DNA of 64,000 bases from Acanthacorydalis orientalis (GCA_034766995.1 CM068316.1:10115000-10178999); one strand, 5' to 3'. Shown: positions 36,274-48,375, counted from the stretch's first letter. Notes: a model not told the origin generated them from the sequence alone. Numbers and translations: made by a program.

Positions 36274-37768
36274 CAATATTTAAAAATGTCAATCATTCAA
36301 ATAATATACGAGTCAGATAAATACAATGAAAAGTTTCGTATTCTCTTTACTGTGCATTTTCCATTCTATAATTCCAATCTATAATTAATAAATATAAAAG
36401 TAAAAATATTAATTATTAAACTATTTCTCTCTTGTCCTTTATTTAGAAAACGTCACCTTACATAAATTGTCGAAAAGGGAAATATACCAAATGTCTCTTT
36501 CTGTAATATCAGAAAAACAAACGCTATTACTTATCGTGCGTTCATATTTCAAAACTGATTTACACTCACTGAACTATCTTAATATCTATTTAAGATTTAT
36601 TGGCTATGTTCATCCCACTGTGCGTTCAGGATTTTTAGTAGGAATTTCACTAAGAATGATACAGAGCGGTTCAGTTGTATCGTTTTAGTAAGTTTACTTT
36701 TTTCACGCTCTATGAATTTGATCTGAAAATTGTTTTCTTTTTTATCATAAATATCATAAAAAGATGATTCAGAGCATATTTATTTGAAATTAAATATAAT
36801 TAAAATTATATTTGTCATCTTTTATGTCATATTTTTGTAAGTGTTACGTTTTTAAAAAATTATTAACGAAGATGGTCGTGAAAAATGTGTGTAGAATAAT
36901 ATTTAGAAAAAATTGTTGATATATAAATTTAAAATATAAGGTATTTCGTAATCTCAAACTAAAACGAAAATCAAATCAAAGAGCGCATTCATTCAGTTGA
37001 AACTAAACGCTAATTTCTGATCGTTTAACCGGAGCAATTAACACTTTGTGACCGCTCAAATTGCTGAACACAGCCATTATGTTTCAAATTAACTCATTAA
37101 TACCTACATACCTATATCTTTAGGCACAGGTATTCCAAAAAGCACAATATATCTTAAAATAAATATTTGTAATCATCTTCGTTTTATTTATGTTCAGATA
37201 AGCTTCATTTAACCCTCGATCACTCATAATAATATTTAAATAATTAACTGACATATTTGATGATTAAAGTCTAGTTTAAAATTGTATTTGCATCTATTTA
37301 ATTACAATTATTTCCCATTGTGTTAAATTATTTCTTGATTTGTCAACCATATGAATTTTAATACATTTATTTTTTTTAAAAATTACTGAGAAACGATCAT
37401 CTATTTTTTAATAAATTTTTAATATTCGAATTTGATGGTAAAAAAGAACAAAAATGATATTTCAGAGATATGAATGTGTGTAATGAAATAATATCGACTA
37501 ATAATAAATTATATTTAACAAATTCAAATAAAATGATCGATATATTGTGTAACTGAGAAAATGTCAAAATTAATTTGCTAGTTATTTGATCTATCTAGTA
37601 AAATTGTTACTTAAAATCTATAAAAAAATCTCTAACAGTTTGCTTTTTAACTGAAATTTTATATTCATTCCTTGTTTTTGAAATACAATTATACCAATAT
37701 ATAATATTATAGAGTACAATTATTTCATACCTTAAGAACCTAATTTCATTTGTATCTACCTCGAAAAT
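36013..37768. other. Non-coding DNA
   Basis: An (AT)n lies at 36243-36272. The 73-codon ORF at 36467-36688 has a somewhat less AT-driven composition than others but no recognisable motif and no Kozak-like context. 36940-37130 is less AT-rich. I cannot assign any of it. Confidence 0.5.
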
Positions 37769-37857
37769 ATATGTAATATATACATATATGTATATATTAC
37801 ATATATGTATATATTACATATATGTAATATATACATATATATATATATATATATATT
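37769..37857. repeat. Palindromic minisatellite of TATTACATATATGTA type
   Basis: A unit of about 17 bp (ATATATTACATATATGT) is repeated with switches to its complement (ATATATGTAATATATACAT), so the block is both tandem and self-complementary. It ends in pure AT. Confidence 0.85.
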
Positions 37858-38262
37858 TCAAAAATAATTTGAAAAAAAACAGTTTATTTAATGAAACATT
37901 TGTATTTTTTAATAATTTCAAATATAATCTTTGAAATAAAAATAAACAAGAAAAACATTTAAAGATTATAATTTAAATTATATTACAAATCAAAGTAAAC
38001 TTTCATATTCTAAATTTTAATTTATATATATATATATATATATATAGATATATATTATAAATTTTGAAAAGCTGAAATATATTAAATTATTAAACTTTTC
38101 TAACAATCCATAATGTATATAATTGAATTAAATGGAATGAATAAAAGAAAAATTATTAAAAAAAATTATAATCATAAAAATTAAAATCGAATAAATATTT
38201 ACAGTACATTTAATATATATATATATATACATATATATTAAATACATATGTGTTTTTACTTA
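37858..38262. other. AT-rich DNA with short (AT)n tracts
   Basis: AT tracts lie at 38022-38057 and 38212-38240; otherwise nothing recognised. Confidence 0.6.
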
Positions 38263-38350
38263 TTTATGTATTTATATGAGTATTCTTATGAATTGCACAT
38301 ATTTAATTGCATCAATCATATTTCTACACCAATGTATGTCATCTAACATT
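38263..38350 (+). repeat. Direct repeat pair, left copy
   Basis: About 88 bp containing TATTTATATGAGTATTCTTA, GAATTGCACATATTTAATTG and CACCAATGTATGTCATCTAA. It aligns almost base for base with 39610-39701, about 1.35 kb downstream in the same orientation. Confidence 0.8.
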
Positions 38351-38373
38351 TATATACATATATCTATACATAC

Positions 38374-38381
<8 letters not shown>

Positions 38382-38405
<24 letters not shown>

Positions 38406-38827
38406 TAAAGATTTCCTTTTTCTTAATATATAATATTAAATTAAAGATATAAATCTAACGTAAATTAAAAAAATATGTTATCTATTATTCTTAATGATTT
38501 ATTTTCAAGGTATATATTTTTTTCTGTAAGATTTTACTAGTATTAACATATATAAACATTACACAAGGGAATAGTGAAAATATCCTAGTTTTTATTGGAA
38601 ATACGTTTTTAATTGCTCCATTTCTTATTTGAGCTGATAGTTGAAACATTATTTAAGAATGAAATAAATAAATTCTTTTTCATAAATAAATTCTTTTTTT
38701 ATCCTACAAATTTTTTTTCTTGTCAAAAATGTTCAATAAATTATTATTGATCATTAAAATTCATTTAATCATAGTGTCAGTAATTGTATTGTTATTCCAT
38801 TCTGTTATAAATTTAGTAAATATTTAT
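38382..38827. other. AT-rich non-coding DNA
   Basis: Begins with a short (AT)n to about 38404. A small direct duplication of ATAAATTCTTTTT lies near 38668-38700. No gene. Confidence 0.55.
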
Positions 38828-39170
38828 CTATCTATATATAAAAAAATTTAAAAAAACGTGTAGAGATTTTGTTTCAAATTATTATTAACGATCACACTTG
38901 AAGCTACACGAAAAATTATGATATTGGTAGCATAACGATTACAATTAAATGTGCGATTTTATAATACAACAACGTCGCAATACATTTTCAAGAGGAATTC
39001 ACTCTTATTCAACATCTAGAATCATTATATAGATATACTATTATAACATATATATATATATTCCGATATTGGGTGAATATATGCTATACGAGTCGAGTGT
39101 GAGCCAAGTGAGCGGGAGCGAGCCTACCGGGTAGCGAGTAGGGGGTAGAGCCCTCTTGTTACTTATATAA
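38828..39170 (+). mobile_element. Helitron-like segment A (candidate)
   Basis: Starts TCTATCTATATATAAAAAAA followed closely by CGTGTAGA. The same two features open the segment at 43547. The far part is GC-rich and contains GAGCGAGCCTACCGGGTAGC followed by GAGTAGG, resembling GCGAGCGTACCG...GTCGAGTAC at the end of the 43.5 kb segment. TATATATAAAA-type starts without terminal inverted repeats are seen in Helitron/Helentron elements (family knowledge, from memory). No ORF inside, so this would be a non-autonomous copy. The boundaries are estimates. Confidence 0.4.
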
Positions 39171-39609
39171 GATTTTTGGAACGTTAAGTTATTCATTTCT
39201 AAAAAATTAAAAAAACGAATTAGACATTTACAACATTCGTGAGTTCATACTTTTTTTTATTTAAAAATAATAATAATTGTTTACTTAATATATGAAATAA
39301 TTTTACTTTAAATAATGTTGACATATATTTTTTGAAAAAGCAATGCATTCAGTTACATTTTTTATTTAAACCAAACAGTAATACTGCATTTAACTAAAAG
39401 CCTATGAAATTTACAATACATGTTCTATATAAAAAGTGGAATCGCATTAAAGTTTAATGAAAATGAAAAAAAAATGATTTGAACAACACTGGCGTGTATG
39501 AAAAAATATATTCAACATGAATTTGGGTATTTTTGAGTTTATATAACTAAAAACCAGTAAATACAATGGTGTTATTATAAATTACTGACATGGTATATGA
39601 TTGATTTGA

Positions 39610-39701
39610 TTATATATGTATTTCTATATGAGTATTCGTATGAATTGCAGATATTTAATTGCACCAATCTCGTTTCTACGCCAATGACTGTCACCTAACA
39701 T
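39610..39701 (+). repeat. Direct repeat pair, right copy
   Basis: Second copy of the 38263-38350 sequence, with the conserved core ATGAGTATTCGTATGAATTG and CACCTAACATC at its end. Unlike the first copy it is followed by the hairpin sequence at 39729. Confidence 0.8.
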
Positions 39702-39728
39702 CTCACACTATATATCTGCGGACCGTGC

Positions 39729-39795
39729 GGCTCCATTAGGCACTGATTATGTCCGTTATCGCTCGATTGTTGTAAGCGATGCCACTAATGGAGCC
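39729..39795. repeat. Nested hairpin
   Basis: Perfect outer arms GGCTCCATTAG (39729-39739) and CTAATGGAGCC (39785-39795). Inside them a second stem ATCGCT (39758-39763) / AGCGAT (39775-39780) has an 11-nt loop. The block is GC-richer than its flanks. It may be the end structure of a mobile element or a structured RNA; neither can be shown from this window. Confidence 0.6.
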
Positions 39796-39908
39796 AAGTC
39801 TGCTTGTTCGGCATCAATGCACTTCTATCTAACAATAATAAATGTATAGGTATGAATGTATACGTCGACATTATATTCAGTTGCACTGGAGAATAAAACA
39901 CTTCACAC

Positions 39909-39909
<1 letters not shown>

Positions 39910-39973
<64 letters not shown>

Positions 39974-39982
39974 CATGTATAT

Positions 39983-40027
<45 letters not shown>

Positions 40028-40085
40028 CATGTATATTATATATATATATATTTTATACATATATATATATTATATACATGTATAT

Positions 40086-40159
<74 letters not shown>
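39910..40159. repeat. 250-bp (AT)n array with TACATGTA interruptions
   Basis: Longest microsatellite in the window. Pure AT blocks alternate with TATTATATACATGTATATTA modules, three of which are nearly identical, so whole modules have been duplicated. The ORFs of up to 109 codons on both strands are translations of the repeat. Confidence 0.95.
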
Positions 40160-40167
<8 letters not shown>

Positions 40168-40378
40168 CTAGAGTTTTCCAATTGTGTTAAATAAACATCT
40201 GTATGTCTGTGTCTATCTATCTGGTTGTCTGTCTGTCGTGTAACCAGACCACTGAACGTGATTATTTCCTGTATGTAATCAGAATACGAGATATATTTAA
40301 ATGAAGGAAACTACATGTAACAATTGAACAGGTGATATTTATTTGTGAATAAATCAGGTGTTGTTTCATGTAGTGGCG

Positions 40379-40412
<34 letters not shown>

Positions 40413-40610
40413 ATTTAGTTTCTTGTATATTTATACAACTTGCAAACGAATTTCTTTGAAAAAGTTTTGTGGTCTATATATGAGTGTAATATAGAATAAA
40501 AGTTATTTTTTAGTTAATGCTTTTTTGTCAGAAAAAAATATTCATTTAATATTATATAATAATGAGTATTTCCCAAATAATATTTTTGAGAAACAAATGA
40601 AAATTTTTAA

Positions 40611-40677
<67 letters not shown>

Positions 40678-41700
40678 TAATTACTTATTACTTTACCCCA
40701 AATATTTATAATAATAAAATGTTGAAAGTAATATCAAAACTCACCAAGAAAATTCTCGAAAAGTTTCATTGTAATGGAAAAATAGTTCTTACCTGTAACA
40801 AAAACATTAAATTAATAACAGTCGAATAATATATATTATAATATGAAATCAACAACTTTTTAATTTTAACAATAATTTTCTGATATTTTTTATAAAATTG
40901 TATATTTGTGTATCAAAAGAGTATAAACTTAATGAAAAATATCATATCAAATTATTTTATTATGATGTATGTCTGTGATAGATAGTTTTAGTACAAAATG
41001 ATAGATTGAAATAAATTTTGACAACATTCTGTTTCTTCTTTGCAATTTTTTTTTAAAAAAACTGGCGATTCTGTTGAATCGTGTGGTCTTGGAGCTTTTC
41101 CTCATGGAAGGTAAATACGGGATTTGTTGTTAAATTTTTATATTGTACGAGTAAGAGATTTGAGTTGAGCAATTCTTCACAGTTTTTTGATGGAGGTACT
41201 TCTTATCGCTTAGCCAGTCGAGCTTCAAAGTGGCCATGAAGACACTCTCTGTCTCGGTAGACAAAGACAGAAAATAGTCGATTCGACAATGACGCCCATC
41301 AATCGGCATGCATCAACGTAAATGGCTTGATATCTTTATGTTAGTATTACTTAGAGTCAAAGTCGTTCTTCCTAAATATATTTGTAAGCACATTTTCGTT
41401 GTCTTTAAACGCGCCATGCAGACGGCACACTTATCGTATAGTAAACTTGTCAGAGCTAGGTAGTTTCACATCAGGGGGTGTTCGTTCGTGATGAAATGCA
41501 TAGGTTTTGAAACATCTGGTGCTTAATGTTTATTCAGTGGTAAGCACAAGAATGAATTCACATATATAACAATTTGTCTAGTGAGAAAGGGGTAGAACAT
41601 ACTTTTAATTTTCAGTGAGAATTTCGACCTTCTATTCAATAATAAAATATATTATAGAGCTGTATTTGTCATGAATCCGTGTCTGAATTTGTCATGAATC
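40160..41700. other. Non-coding DNA including a GC-richer block
   Basis: Contains (TC)n-(TA)n at 40380-40411 and (AT)n at 40615-40673. From about 41070 to 41530 base composition is more balanced, with CpG sites, yet no ORF over 60 codons and no repeat partner in the window. A short CTGTCTGTC-rich run sits near 40205-40240. Confidence 0.5.
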
Positions 41701-41807
<107 letters not shown>

Positions 41808-42319
41808 AAATAAATGATTGAAGAGAAATTTCTTTTATCATTTAAACCAAATAAACAACAGAATATGTAAACAGATAATAAATTACAAACTTGAAACGTA
41901 TGATACGCCAGCTTGGTCAAAAATGACTCAACATAGTAGGGCAACACTTGTAAATGATAAAAGAAAATTTATTTTATATATAATATAGTCATAATAAAAA
42001 ACTTTATAAAATACACATTAATTAATATTTTTTTTATAAAGAATAACCGATCGTCTGAAAACTGTCGATAACATATGAAATAAAAAAAATAACGAAGTAA
42101 ATGATTGTAATTCGGTAATAAAAAGTATTATGTCTGTGGCTATGATCTTAAATAAACCTCAATATCGTGTTTTATTTCATTTTTATAATAAAGGGCAATT
42201 TACGAACAGTGCAAGCAACCTTTTCAAACCATAAATTTCATCCTGAACGATTTTGACGATTTTTCGAAAACCATTGAATGATTGGTTATATAGACATTTT
42301 TATTAGATCTATAAAAATG

Positions 42320-42321
<2 letters not shown>

Positions 42322-42382
<61 letters not shown>
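42322..42382. repeat. (AT)n microsatellite
   Basis: Uninterrupted AT run of about 60 bp. Confidence 0.95.
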
Positions 42383-42385
<3 letters not shown>

Positions 42386-42727
42386 AGAACTGTATCGAGT
42401 GACCCAAATTCAGCGAACCGATGATCCAGAAAATGTAACAAACCAATAATGACAAACCGAATATCAATGCGTTGGTTAATCCGCGTAACGTCATTCTTCA
42501 CGACTCGTAAAATTTCAATTTGTCAAATTTTAAATGTGATTCGGACGGATGAAGGTAAATACAAACAACCTGTTGCGAACGTTTAATCTGTACGTTCGAT
42601 TTGATAAGACGATGGAGATATACAACATAATTTTTCATGTAAATTAATTGAAATTAATGATTTTTATTCAAGATATGCATTTTGTCCAGTGATATTTTGT
42701 CAAATAACATATTTTATTATTTTCGGT
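42383..42727. other. Non-coding DNA
   Basis: Moderately AT-rich unique sequence with no ORF apart from a microsatellite read-through. Confidence 0.6.
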
Positions 42728-42809
<82 letters not shown>

Positions 42810-42851
42810 ACATAGCATTTCCCCTCTCTCTCTCTTTCTATATATATATAT
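42728..42851. repeat. (CA)n-(TA)n ... (CT)n-(TA)n compound
   Basis: About eight CA units followed by about 64 bp of AT, then CATAGCATTTCCC, then (CT)n and a short AT run. Two compound arrays lie side by side. Confidence 0.93.
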
Positions 42852-43546
42852 AATCATTAATAAATAAATAACCATATTTTTACACTGAATTAATACTTTT
42901 TTATGAAACTGATTTAAAGCAGTAATTTTAAAATAGAATATGGAAATCAATGCTCAATGGATTGATTTTCACTTTTTTATTAGAAAATGAATTTCAGAAT
43001 CTGAGAACTGGTATAAATACATGGATGTGGTTGTATACAATAAAAATTTGTACATTAAGAGCATATATAATCTATAAATTAACAAAGTGATACAGGACAT
43101 AATTATTTTACAAGCAAGTTTTTACCAACCTCATAGTAAATATTTTAGTTTATATATTTTGTCGAAAGTTTTTCAAATTCATTTCGAAGGTATAACTCAA
43201 ACATTTCTAACGATTTTCTAGCATAATAGAAAGTGTCAATACTTAAATTTATATATATATATATATATATACACATATTATGTGCGTGTGTGTGTATTCA
43301 AATTATAAATATACATGTTATATACTAGAAATGCGATGATTGTAAAAATCACTTACAATAGATATAAAAATATGAACGAACTATGAATAAAGGAAGTGAA
43401 AAATTGATTAAAACTCACATTTTTCAAATAACATGGTTCCTTTTTTGAAGACGGTAGTCTTAATGAATATAGTGCCAAGCAAATTCAGTTTACAAATCTA
43501 TATGCTCCTTTATTATAATGAATAAATCTGCAATGTAAACTATTAT
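42852..43546. other. AT-rich non-coding DNA
   Basis: Contains (TA)n-(CA)/(GT) at 43248-43294. No gene. Confidence 0.6.
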
Positions 43547-44206
43547 CTATCTATATATAAAAAATAATTCTATTGTAAAATTTCCATAAAACGAATTTTT
43601 TTTATTTTTCGTGTAGACCACCTTCTCGCAAAGCAGCTCCCCACGCTACACTACAGATAGCACGTTAACCATTCCCGATTACCAATGATTGGCTGATGGA
43701 TATCACATGGTCTCTATTCTGATTATTTAACAAGAGTCACAAAAACACAAACACATCTGCTGTAGCGCGGGCCTGAAGGGCCCATGCTTTCTTGAGCACC
43801 AAGCGATGTACGCTCATGGCTCGCATTTCACGTATTTTCTGGAATGATGAAGAGTCACAAACATTAACAGACCTACTAGTATGTAGCTTTCTTACGATGT
43901 ACAACGAAAGAGAAGGTATACGATTTCAGTGTAAAACTGATAAGAAATTTACTCCAAATATTGTGCTTATTGAAATTTCAAAATTGTAACACTTAAAATT
44001 GTATTTTGTTGTTAATTTTTATAAACTTTTCCAATAAAAAAATATGACTAGCATTTAACGCATATTATTTGTGTGTATAATTTGTTAATTTATGTTATTT
44101 TTTAGGGGAAATGGAGCATCAGCGAATGGGGCAGAGGGTAGCGTCCCCAGGGGGAGAGGGTGGGTTGGCGAGCGTACCGTATAGTAACTGGTCGAGTACT
44201 TAATAA
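43547..44206 (+). mobile_element. Helitron-like segment B (candidate)
   Basis: Opens CTATCTATATATAAAAAATA and, about 65 bp in, CGTGTAGA, both shared with segment A at 38828. It is the least AT-rich long stretch in the window and carries a short ORF resembling the end of a Helitron-type helicase. The right part is strongly G-rich (GGGGCAGAGGG, CCCCAGGGGGAGAGGG) and ends GCGAGCGTACCGTATAGTAA then CTGGTCGAGTAC. No terminal inverted repeats. Helitron-class membership rests on the shared termini and the ORF; exact ends are uncertain, and an unrelated repeat family is possible. Confidence 0.45.
43792..43989 (+). pseudogene. Possible Helitron/PIF1 helicase C-terminal tail
   Basis: Open frame ending at a TAA at 43987-43989. 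The N-terminal half (SRIFWNDEESQTLTDLLVCS) is not recognisable. The last 25 residues, containing FQCKTDKKFTPNIVLIEI, resemble the end of PIF1-like Helitron helicases, where a 'YT.NIVY.E.F' type sequence closes the protein (recalled, not searched). The nominal start is a TTG, with an internal ATG at 43816; neither has meaning if this is a 3' coding remnant. It sits inside Helitron-like segment B, consistent with a 5'-deleted copy. The helicase core motifs are absent. Confidence 0.35.
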
Positions 44207-44543
44207 AATCATTTTATCAAAAAACTTTTATACGTTCGTTATGATATAATTGATCAATTAGAAGCGTATATAGATAATTTTCTAAAATGCCAAAAAGGCG
44301 GAATTTTCTAAGAAAAATAAATCTTTTTCTAACACCTAATAATTCAACGCTATTATTTCAATAAGCACGATTTCAAGATTTGTACAATATTTGATTGTTT
44401 TATTATTGTATTATATTTTTATATGAGAGTGTATTTCTATAAAGAACTTCAAATATATTTTAACATTTATTTTCCGTTTAAAGAATAGCATGGCCATTTA
44501 CATATTTTTTAAAAGAAATAATAGAACTGAAACTTTTTATTAA

Positions 44544-44595
<52 letters not shown>

Positions 44596-45200
44596 ACTAT
44601 TTTATGTGCAGCTCAATAATTTATATATGTATATATATATATATGTATATAATAACAATCTGAACAATACCTAGAAAGAATAGTAATTCAATACATTTTT
44701 TAGATAAGAAAGTTTATATTTAATTTCAGTATTTACGCTATTGGAATTATTTCGTGGATACTAAAAGATAAATTAGTATTTATATATAGGATTTACTATA
44801 TAAAATAAAATTATTTTTTATATTTTTCAAACATTACATACATATTTATTCTTTGACAATTTTATTTCTTAATAAATTTTGCACAATATAATTTTCTACC
44901 TAGTAGATAATATGAAAAAGTAGACTTTAAAATTATACTTAATACTTAAAAAATAAATTTTAAAATTGAAAACGGAACGTACTGATTTTATAATACGATT
45001 TTATATCTTTTTCTATATATACTGAAAATTGGAATTTATATAATTCTTATTGAATTAAAACATTAATCAATGTCTATAAAAAAAAACAGATACAAAAATT
45101 TCAATCCAAACAGACCTATTTCATTCTCAAAAAGTCATTTATTGTATTTGGTATAAGTTAGTTTGAAAGTTCTTTCTTTCCACTTATCATTCTTTATATA

Positions 45201-45201
<1 letters not shown>
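44207..45201. other. AT-rich non-coding DNA
   Basis: Contains (AT)n at 44548-44591 and a shorter tract at 44622-44650. No ORF or transposon recognised. Confidence 0.6.

Positions 45202-45276
<75 letters not shown>
45202..45276. repeat. (AT)n microsatellite
   Basis: About 74 bp, uninterrupted. Confidence 0.95.
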
Positions 45277-45278
<2 letters not shown>

Positions 45279-45574
45279 GACGTATACATTGGATCGATGT
45301 TAAAAAGAGATAAATGACCATAACCAAATTTTATACAGTAGTATAGAAGTAATTTAATTTATCTTAATGAACATTTTTAGCACGAGATGTCTGAAACACA
45401 GGCGTATAACTAATGTTCAAAGCTGAATTTTTAATTTATATCTCCTTTTCATAAAAAAATACGCATTTACTGGAAGAAAAATATATATTCGATATTTTTA
45501 ATAAATATTAACTGTACGTTCATGTCAAATGTTTTCAATATAAACTCGTGTGCACAATTGAAAAATATTTGTAA

Positions 45575-45577
<3 letters not shown>

Positions 45578-45628
<51 letters not shown>

Positions 45629-45641
45629 TGTGTGTGTGTTT
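45578..45641. repeat. (AT)n-(GT)n compound microsatellite
   Basis: AT run, then GCATGTGTGTGTGTTT. Confidence 0.93.
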
Positions 45642-45873
45642 AAAGGCATCCAACCAGAAAAAATAAAATAATAAAAATATCTCTGTTCCGAGACCTCTTG
45701 ACAAAGTTATTAAAGAAATCCAGATACAAGATATTGATTTTAGAAGTAAATTTCTATTCGAGTATCCTGTTTTCAAATCTCTCAATTTACAACCAATCTC
45801 AAAAGTAATACTTGTTACATTAATACTTTATTTTAATATATAGCTATCTTTTCTTTTTTATTTTTATTACTGT

Positions 45874-45909
<36 letters not shown>

Positions 45910-46575
45910 ACAATAATAAGAAAAGAAAATAGACAAGATAGCTATAAGATGAACACGAAGTTAAGAATTTTTCACAGTTGAATTTATTAGAAAAAATACT
46001 AGTATGTGGCTAAAAATATAAAAATAAACATCTGAAATAAATTCTGATAGGTGTTTTTTTTTTGTTAAATGTTTACATATTTGTGATTTTTCTAAAGATT
46101 AAGGGATCTTTTTGGCAAATTATTTTACAGATATTTGGAATAATTATAACAATTTTTCCTTAGATATATCAATTTGTGCCAGTTTTTTTTATAAATTTGA
46201 GAATATTTTTATGTAAAATCATTTAAAGTAGCTATTTTAACTAAAATGACTTTTTTAACAAAACATATTTGCATGATAATCATTCTGTGAGTAAAAATAG
46301 GAATGCTAATTGTATTCATTTTATTCAATTTCAATAATGAACAGGAAATGTTTTGATAATATTGAAACTAAATTGAATGACTTGCAGTTCTCAAACACAA
46401 TATCCGCAGTGAACATTGGTTGAAAATAATTATCTCATAAAAGGGTGACCGATTACGTATGTATGTGGAATCATCGAATTCACGGTCATAAAGAGCATGT
46501 CTGATCACATATAAAATAAACTAGCTGTTGAAAAATTGATACGCTTTCGGCAGTGAATACGTGATTGAAATTTTG

Positions 46576-46607
<32 letters not shown>

Positions 46608-46893
46608 GACAGGAATGTTCATATGATGTTATCTGTAAGAATATTTTATTCTTATAGATTTTTTATTAAAGTCCTCAAAATTCTCTATTTTTATTATTAT
46701 ATTAATCTGTTAATTTCCATTCTTTTACTAAAACAATACTTTAAATAAAAAAATTATAAATTATGAAAATTAGTTTTTTTTTCTAAAAAAAACAAGGATG
46801 TTATTATCTACCTGGAGTAAATTATAAGAAATATCACATGAATATTTAAAAATATATGTCTTTTTTTAAAGTTTTATCAATTTAAAAAAATAT
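45642..46893. other. AT-rich non-coding DNA
   Basis: (AT)n tracts at 45877-45907 and 46577-46602. No gene or repeat partner seen. Confidence 0.6.
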
Positions 46894-46904
46894 CATATAT
46901 ATAT

Positions 46905-46969
<65 letters not shown>
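46894..46969. repeat. (AC)n-(AT)n array adjoining a mariner copy
   Basis: ACACACACACATACAT then about 52 bp of AT, ending at the first base of mariner copy 6. Insertion of that element at a TA in this array is the simplest reading. Confidence 0.92.
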
Positions 46970-46973
<4 letters not shown>

Positions 46974-47543
46974 TGGTAGGAAAATAATTACGGTTTTTGC
47001 TTTCCAAATTCTAATCTTAATTTTTTTCAATGAAAGTGTCATTTCATCTTGTCATGTTAATATCAAATCAAAGTGCATTTTTCGGTATGTATTTTGATAA
47101 CATAAACTTTGACTTTATTGTTAATTTTGCTTCAAATTGGGTTATTTAATTAAAGACGGAAAAGAAGAAAATAAGAGCCCTTTTTGTATAAGTTCAAAAC
47201 GGATGGCAAACCAGCAGAAACTGCTCATAAACTAAACGATGCTTTTGGTGTGGCTACCAATATAGAACGTACTGTGTAGTGGTGGCTGCAAAAATTTCTT
47301 TCTGGTGACGAAAGCCTTAAAGATAAAAAAGATCGTGGGTGTCTTTCTTCAGTTCATAATGATCAACTGAAGGCGTTAGTTGAATCAGAACCATACACAA
47401 CAATTTGAGAGCTTGCACAAAAGTTAGGCGTTAGTCATTCAATAGTTCTGAACTACTTAAAAGAGCTAGGAGAATCAAAAAAGAGAAAAACGTACATAAA
47501 TTTGAAGGTCATAAACCGAAATTATTATTCTACCAATCTCATG
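46970..47543 (+). mobile_element. Mariner deletion derivative, copy 6
   Basis: The left terminus AGGTTGGTAGGAAAATAATT follows directly on an (AT)n array. The right terminus is CATAAACCGAAATTATTATT then CTACCAATCTCAT. The expected ATG is ACG here (about 47155), followed by GAAAAGAAGAAAATAAGAGC, the MEKKKIRA-like start with the Met lost. Downstream in shifting frames: ETAHKLNDAFGV, FQKFLSGDESLKD, LKALVESEPYTT, then ELAQKLGVSHSIVLNYLKEL and SKKRK before the 3' end. It shows the complete family junction and is one of the best copies for defining it. Confidence 0.88.
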
Positions 47544-48279
47544 TAATAAGATAATCATCAAAGGTAGATTAATTGAGACAGATAACTAAATTGTACAGGA
47601 AATTATTACAAGATATTTAATACTAGATTTTTTATTTATCAAGATTAAAAAACACTTTTTCAGTTAAAATATCAGATTGAATATTTAATACTTTCAATAA
47701 TTAATATTGAAATTTAAAAAATAAGCAATCACATAAAAACATTAATTAACAATGGCAATTTTCATAGCTTTTTAATCAATATCGATTTAATTGCTTCATT
47801 TATATACAATCAAAAATTCTACTAACATGCAAAACAGAATTTAACATCACACAACAGATTTAATACATGTTACAAACGAAACCATTCATTAATTTTGTAC
47901 AGCACGTGAGAGAAAAAAAGGTACTGGAATCGTTCCAAGGCACGGAAACCTATATAAACGATTTATTAATAATAAAATCCTTAAAACATAATTTATTGCC
48001 TCACCTCCATGTGGGCATGCTTTTTGCCCATGCCTCCTGACCCACCTCCGCCGCCTGTACTTTGTACAGTATTCATTGTTGCCAAACGGTTGCACAGATA
48101 AGTCACAAAGCACAACGGTTAACTACAATTGTCATCGCACTTGAACATTATATTATATTGTTATTAGCGTTTCACTGTTTCATTGACTCTGTTATGACAT
48201 CGTGTTACACTCATATTTCAACACTTGTTTTATATCTAATTTATTGTAATGTTGGTAAATTTGTTAGTAAAAACTGTAA
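47544..48279. other. Non-coding DNA with a small GC-rich core
   Basis: 47995-48065 is notably GC-rich (GCCTCACCTCCATGTGGGCA, and CCTCCGCCGCCTGTAC nearby) with a small inverted pair GTGGGCATGC/TTGCCCATGC. It is flanked by GTACAGCACGTGAG and CTTTGTACAGTATTC. ORFs on both strands here do not look conserved. Possibly a fragment of an unrecognised element. Confidence 0.45.
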
Positions 48280-48375
48280 TATATATATATATATATATAC
48301 AAATAAACATATATGTATATATATATATATAAACATATATATATATATATAAACATATATATATATATATATATC
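48280..48375. repeat. (AT)n array with repeated AAACAT interruptions
   Basis: AT blocks separated by AAATAAACAT and TAAACAT, the latter occurring twice at about 20-bp spacing. Confidence 0.9.

Noticed and set aside
36467..36688. 73-codon ORF
   Set aside because: Balanced composition but no motif, no repeat partner and no splice or promoter context; not enough to call a gene.
39842..40171. 109-codon ORF and overlapping ORFs on both strands
   Set aside because: Translations of the 250-bp AT array in several frames at once.
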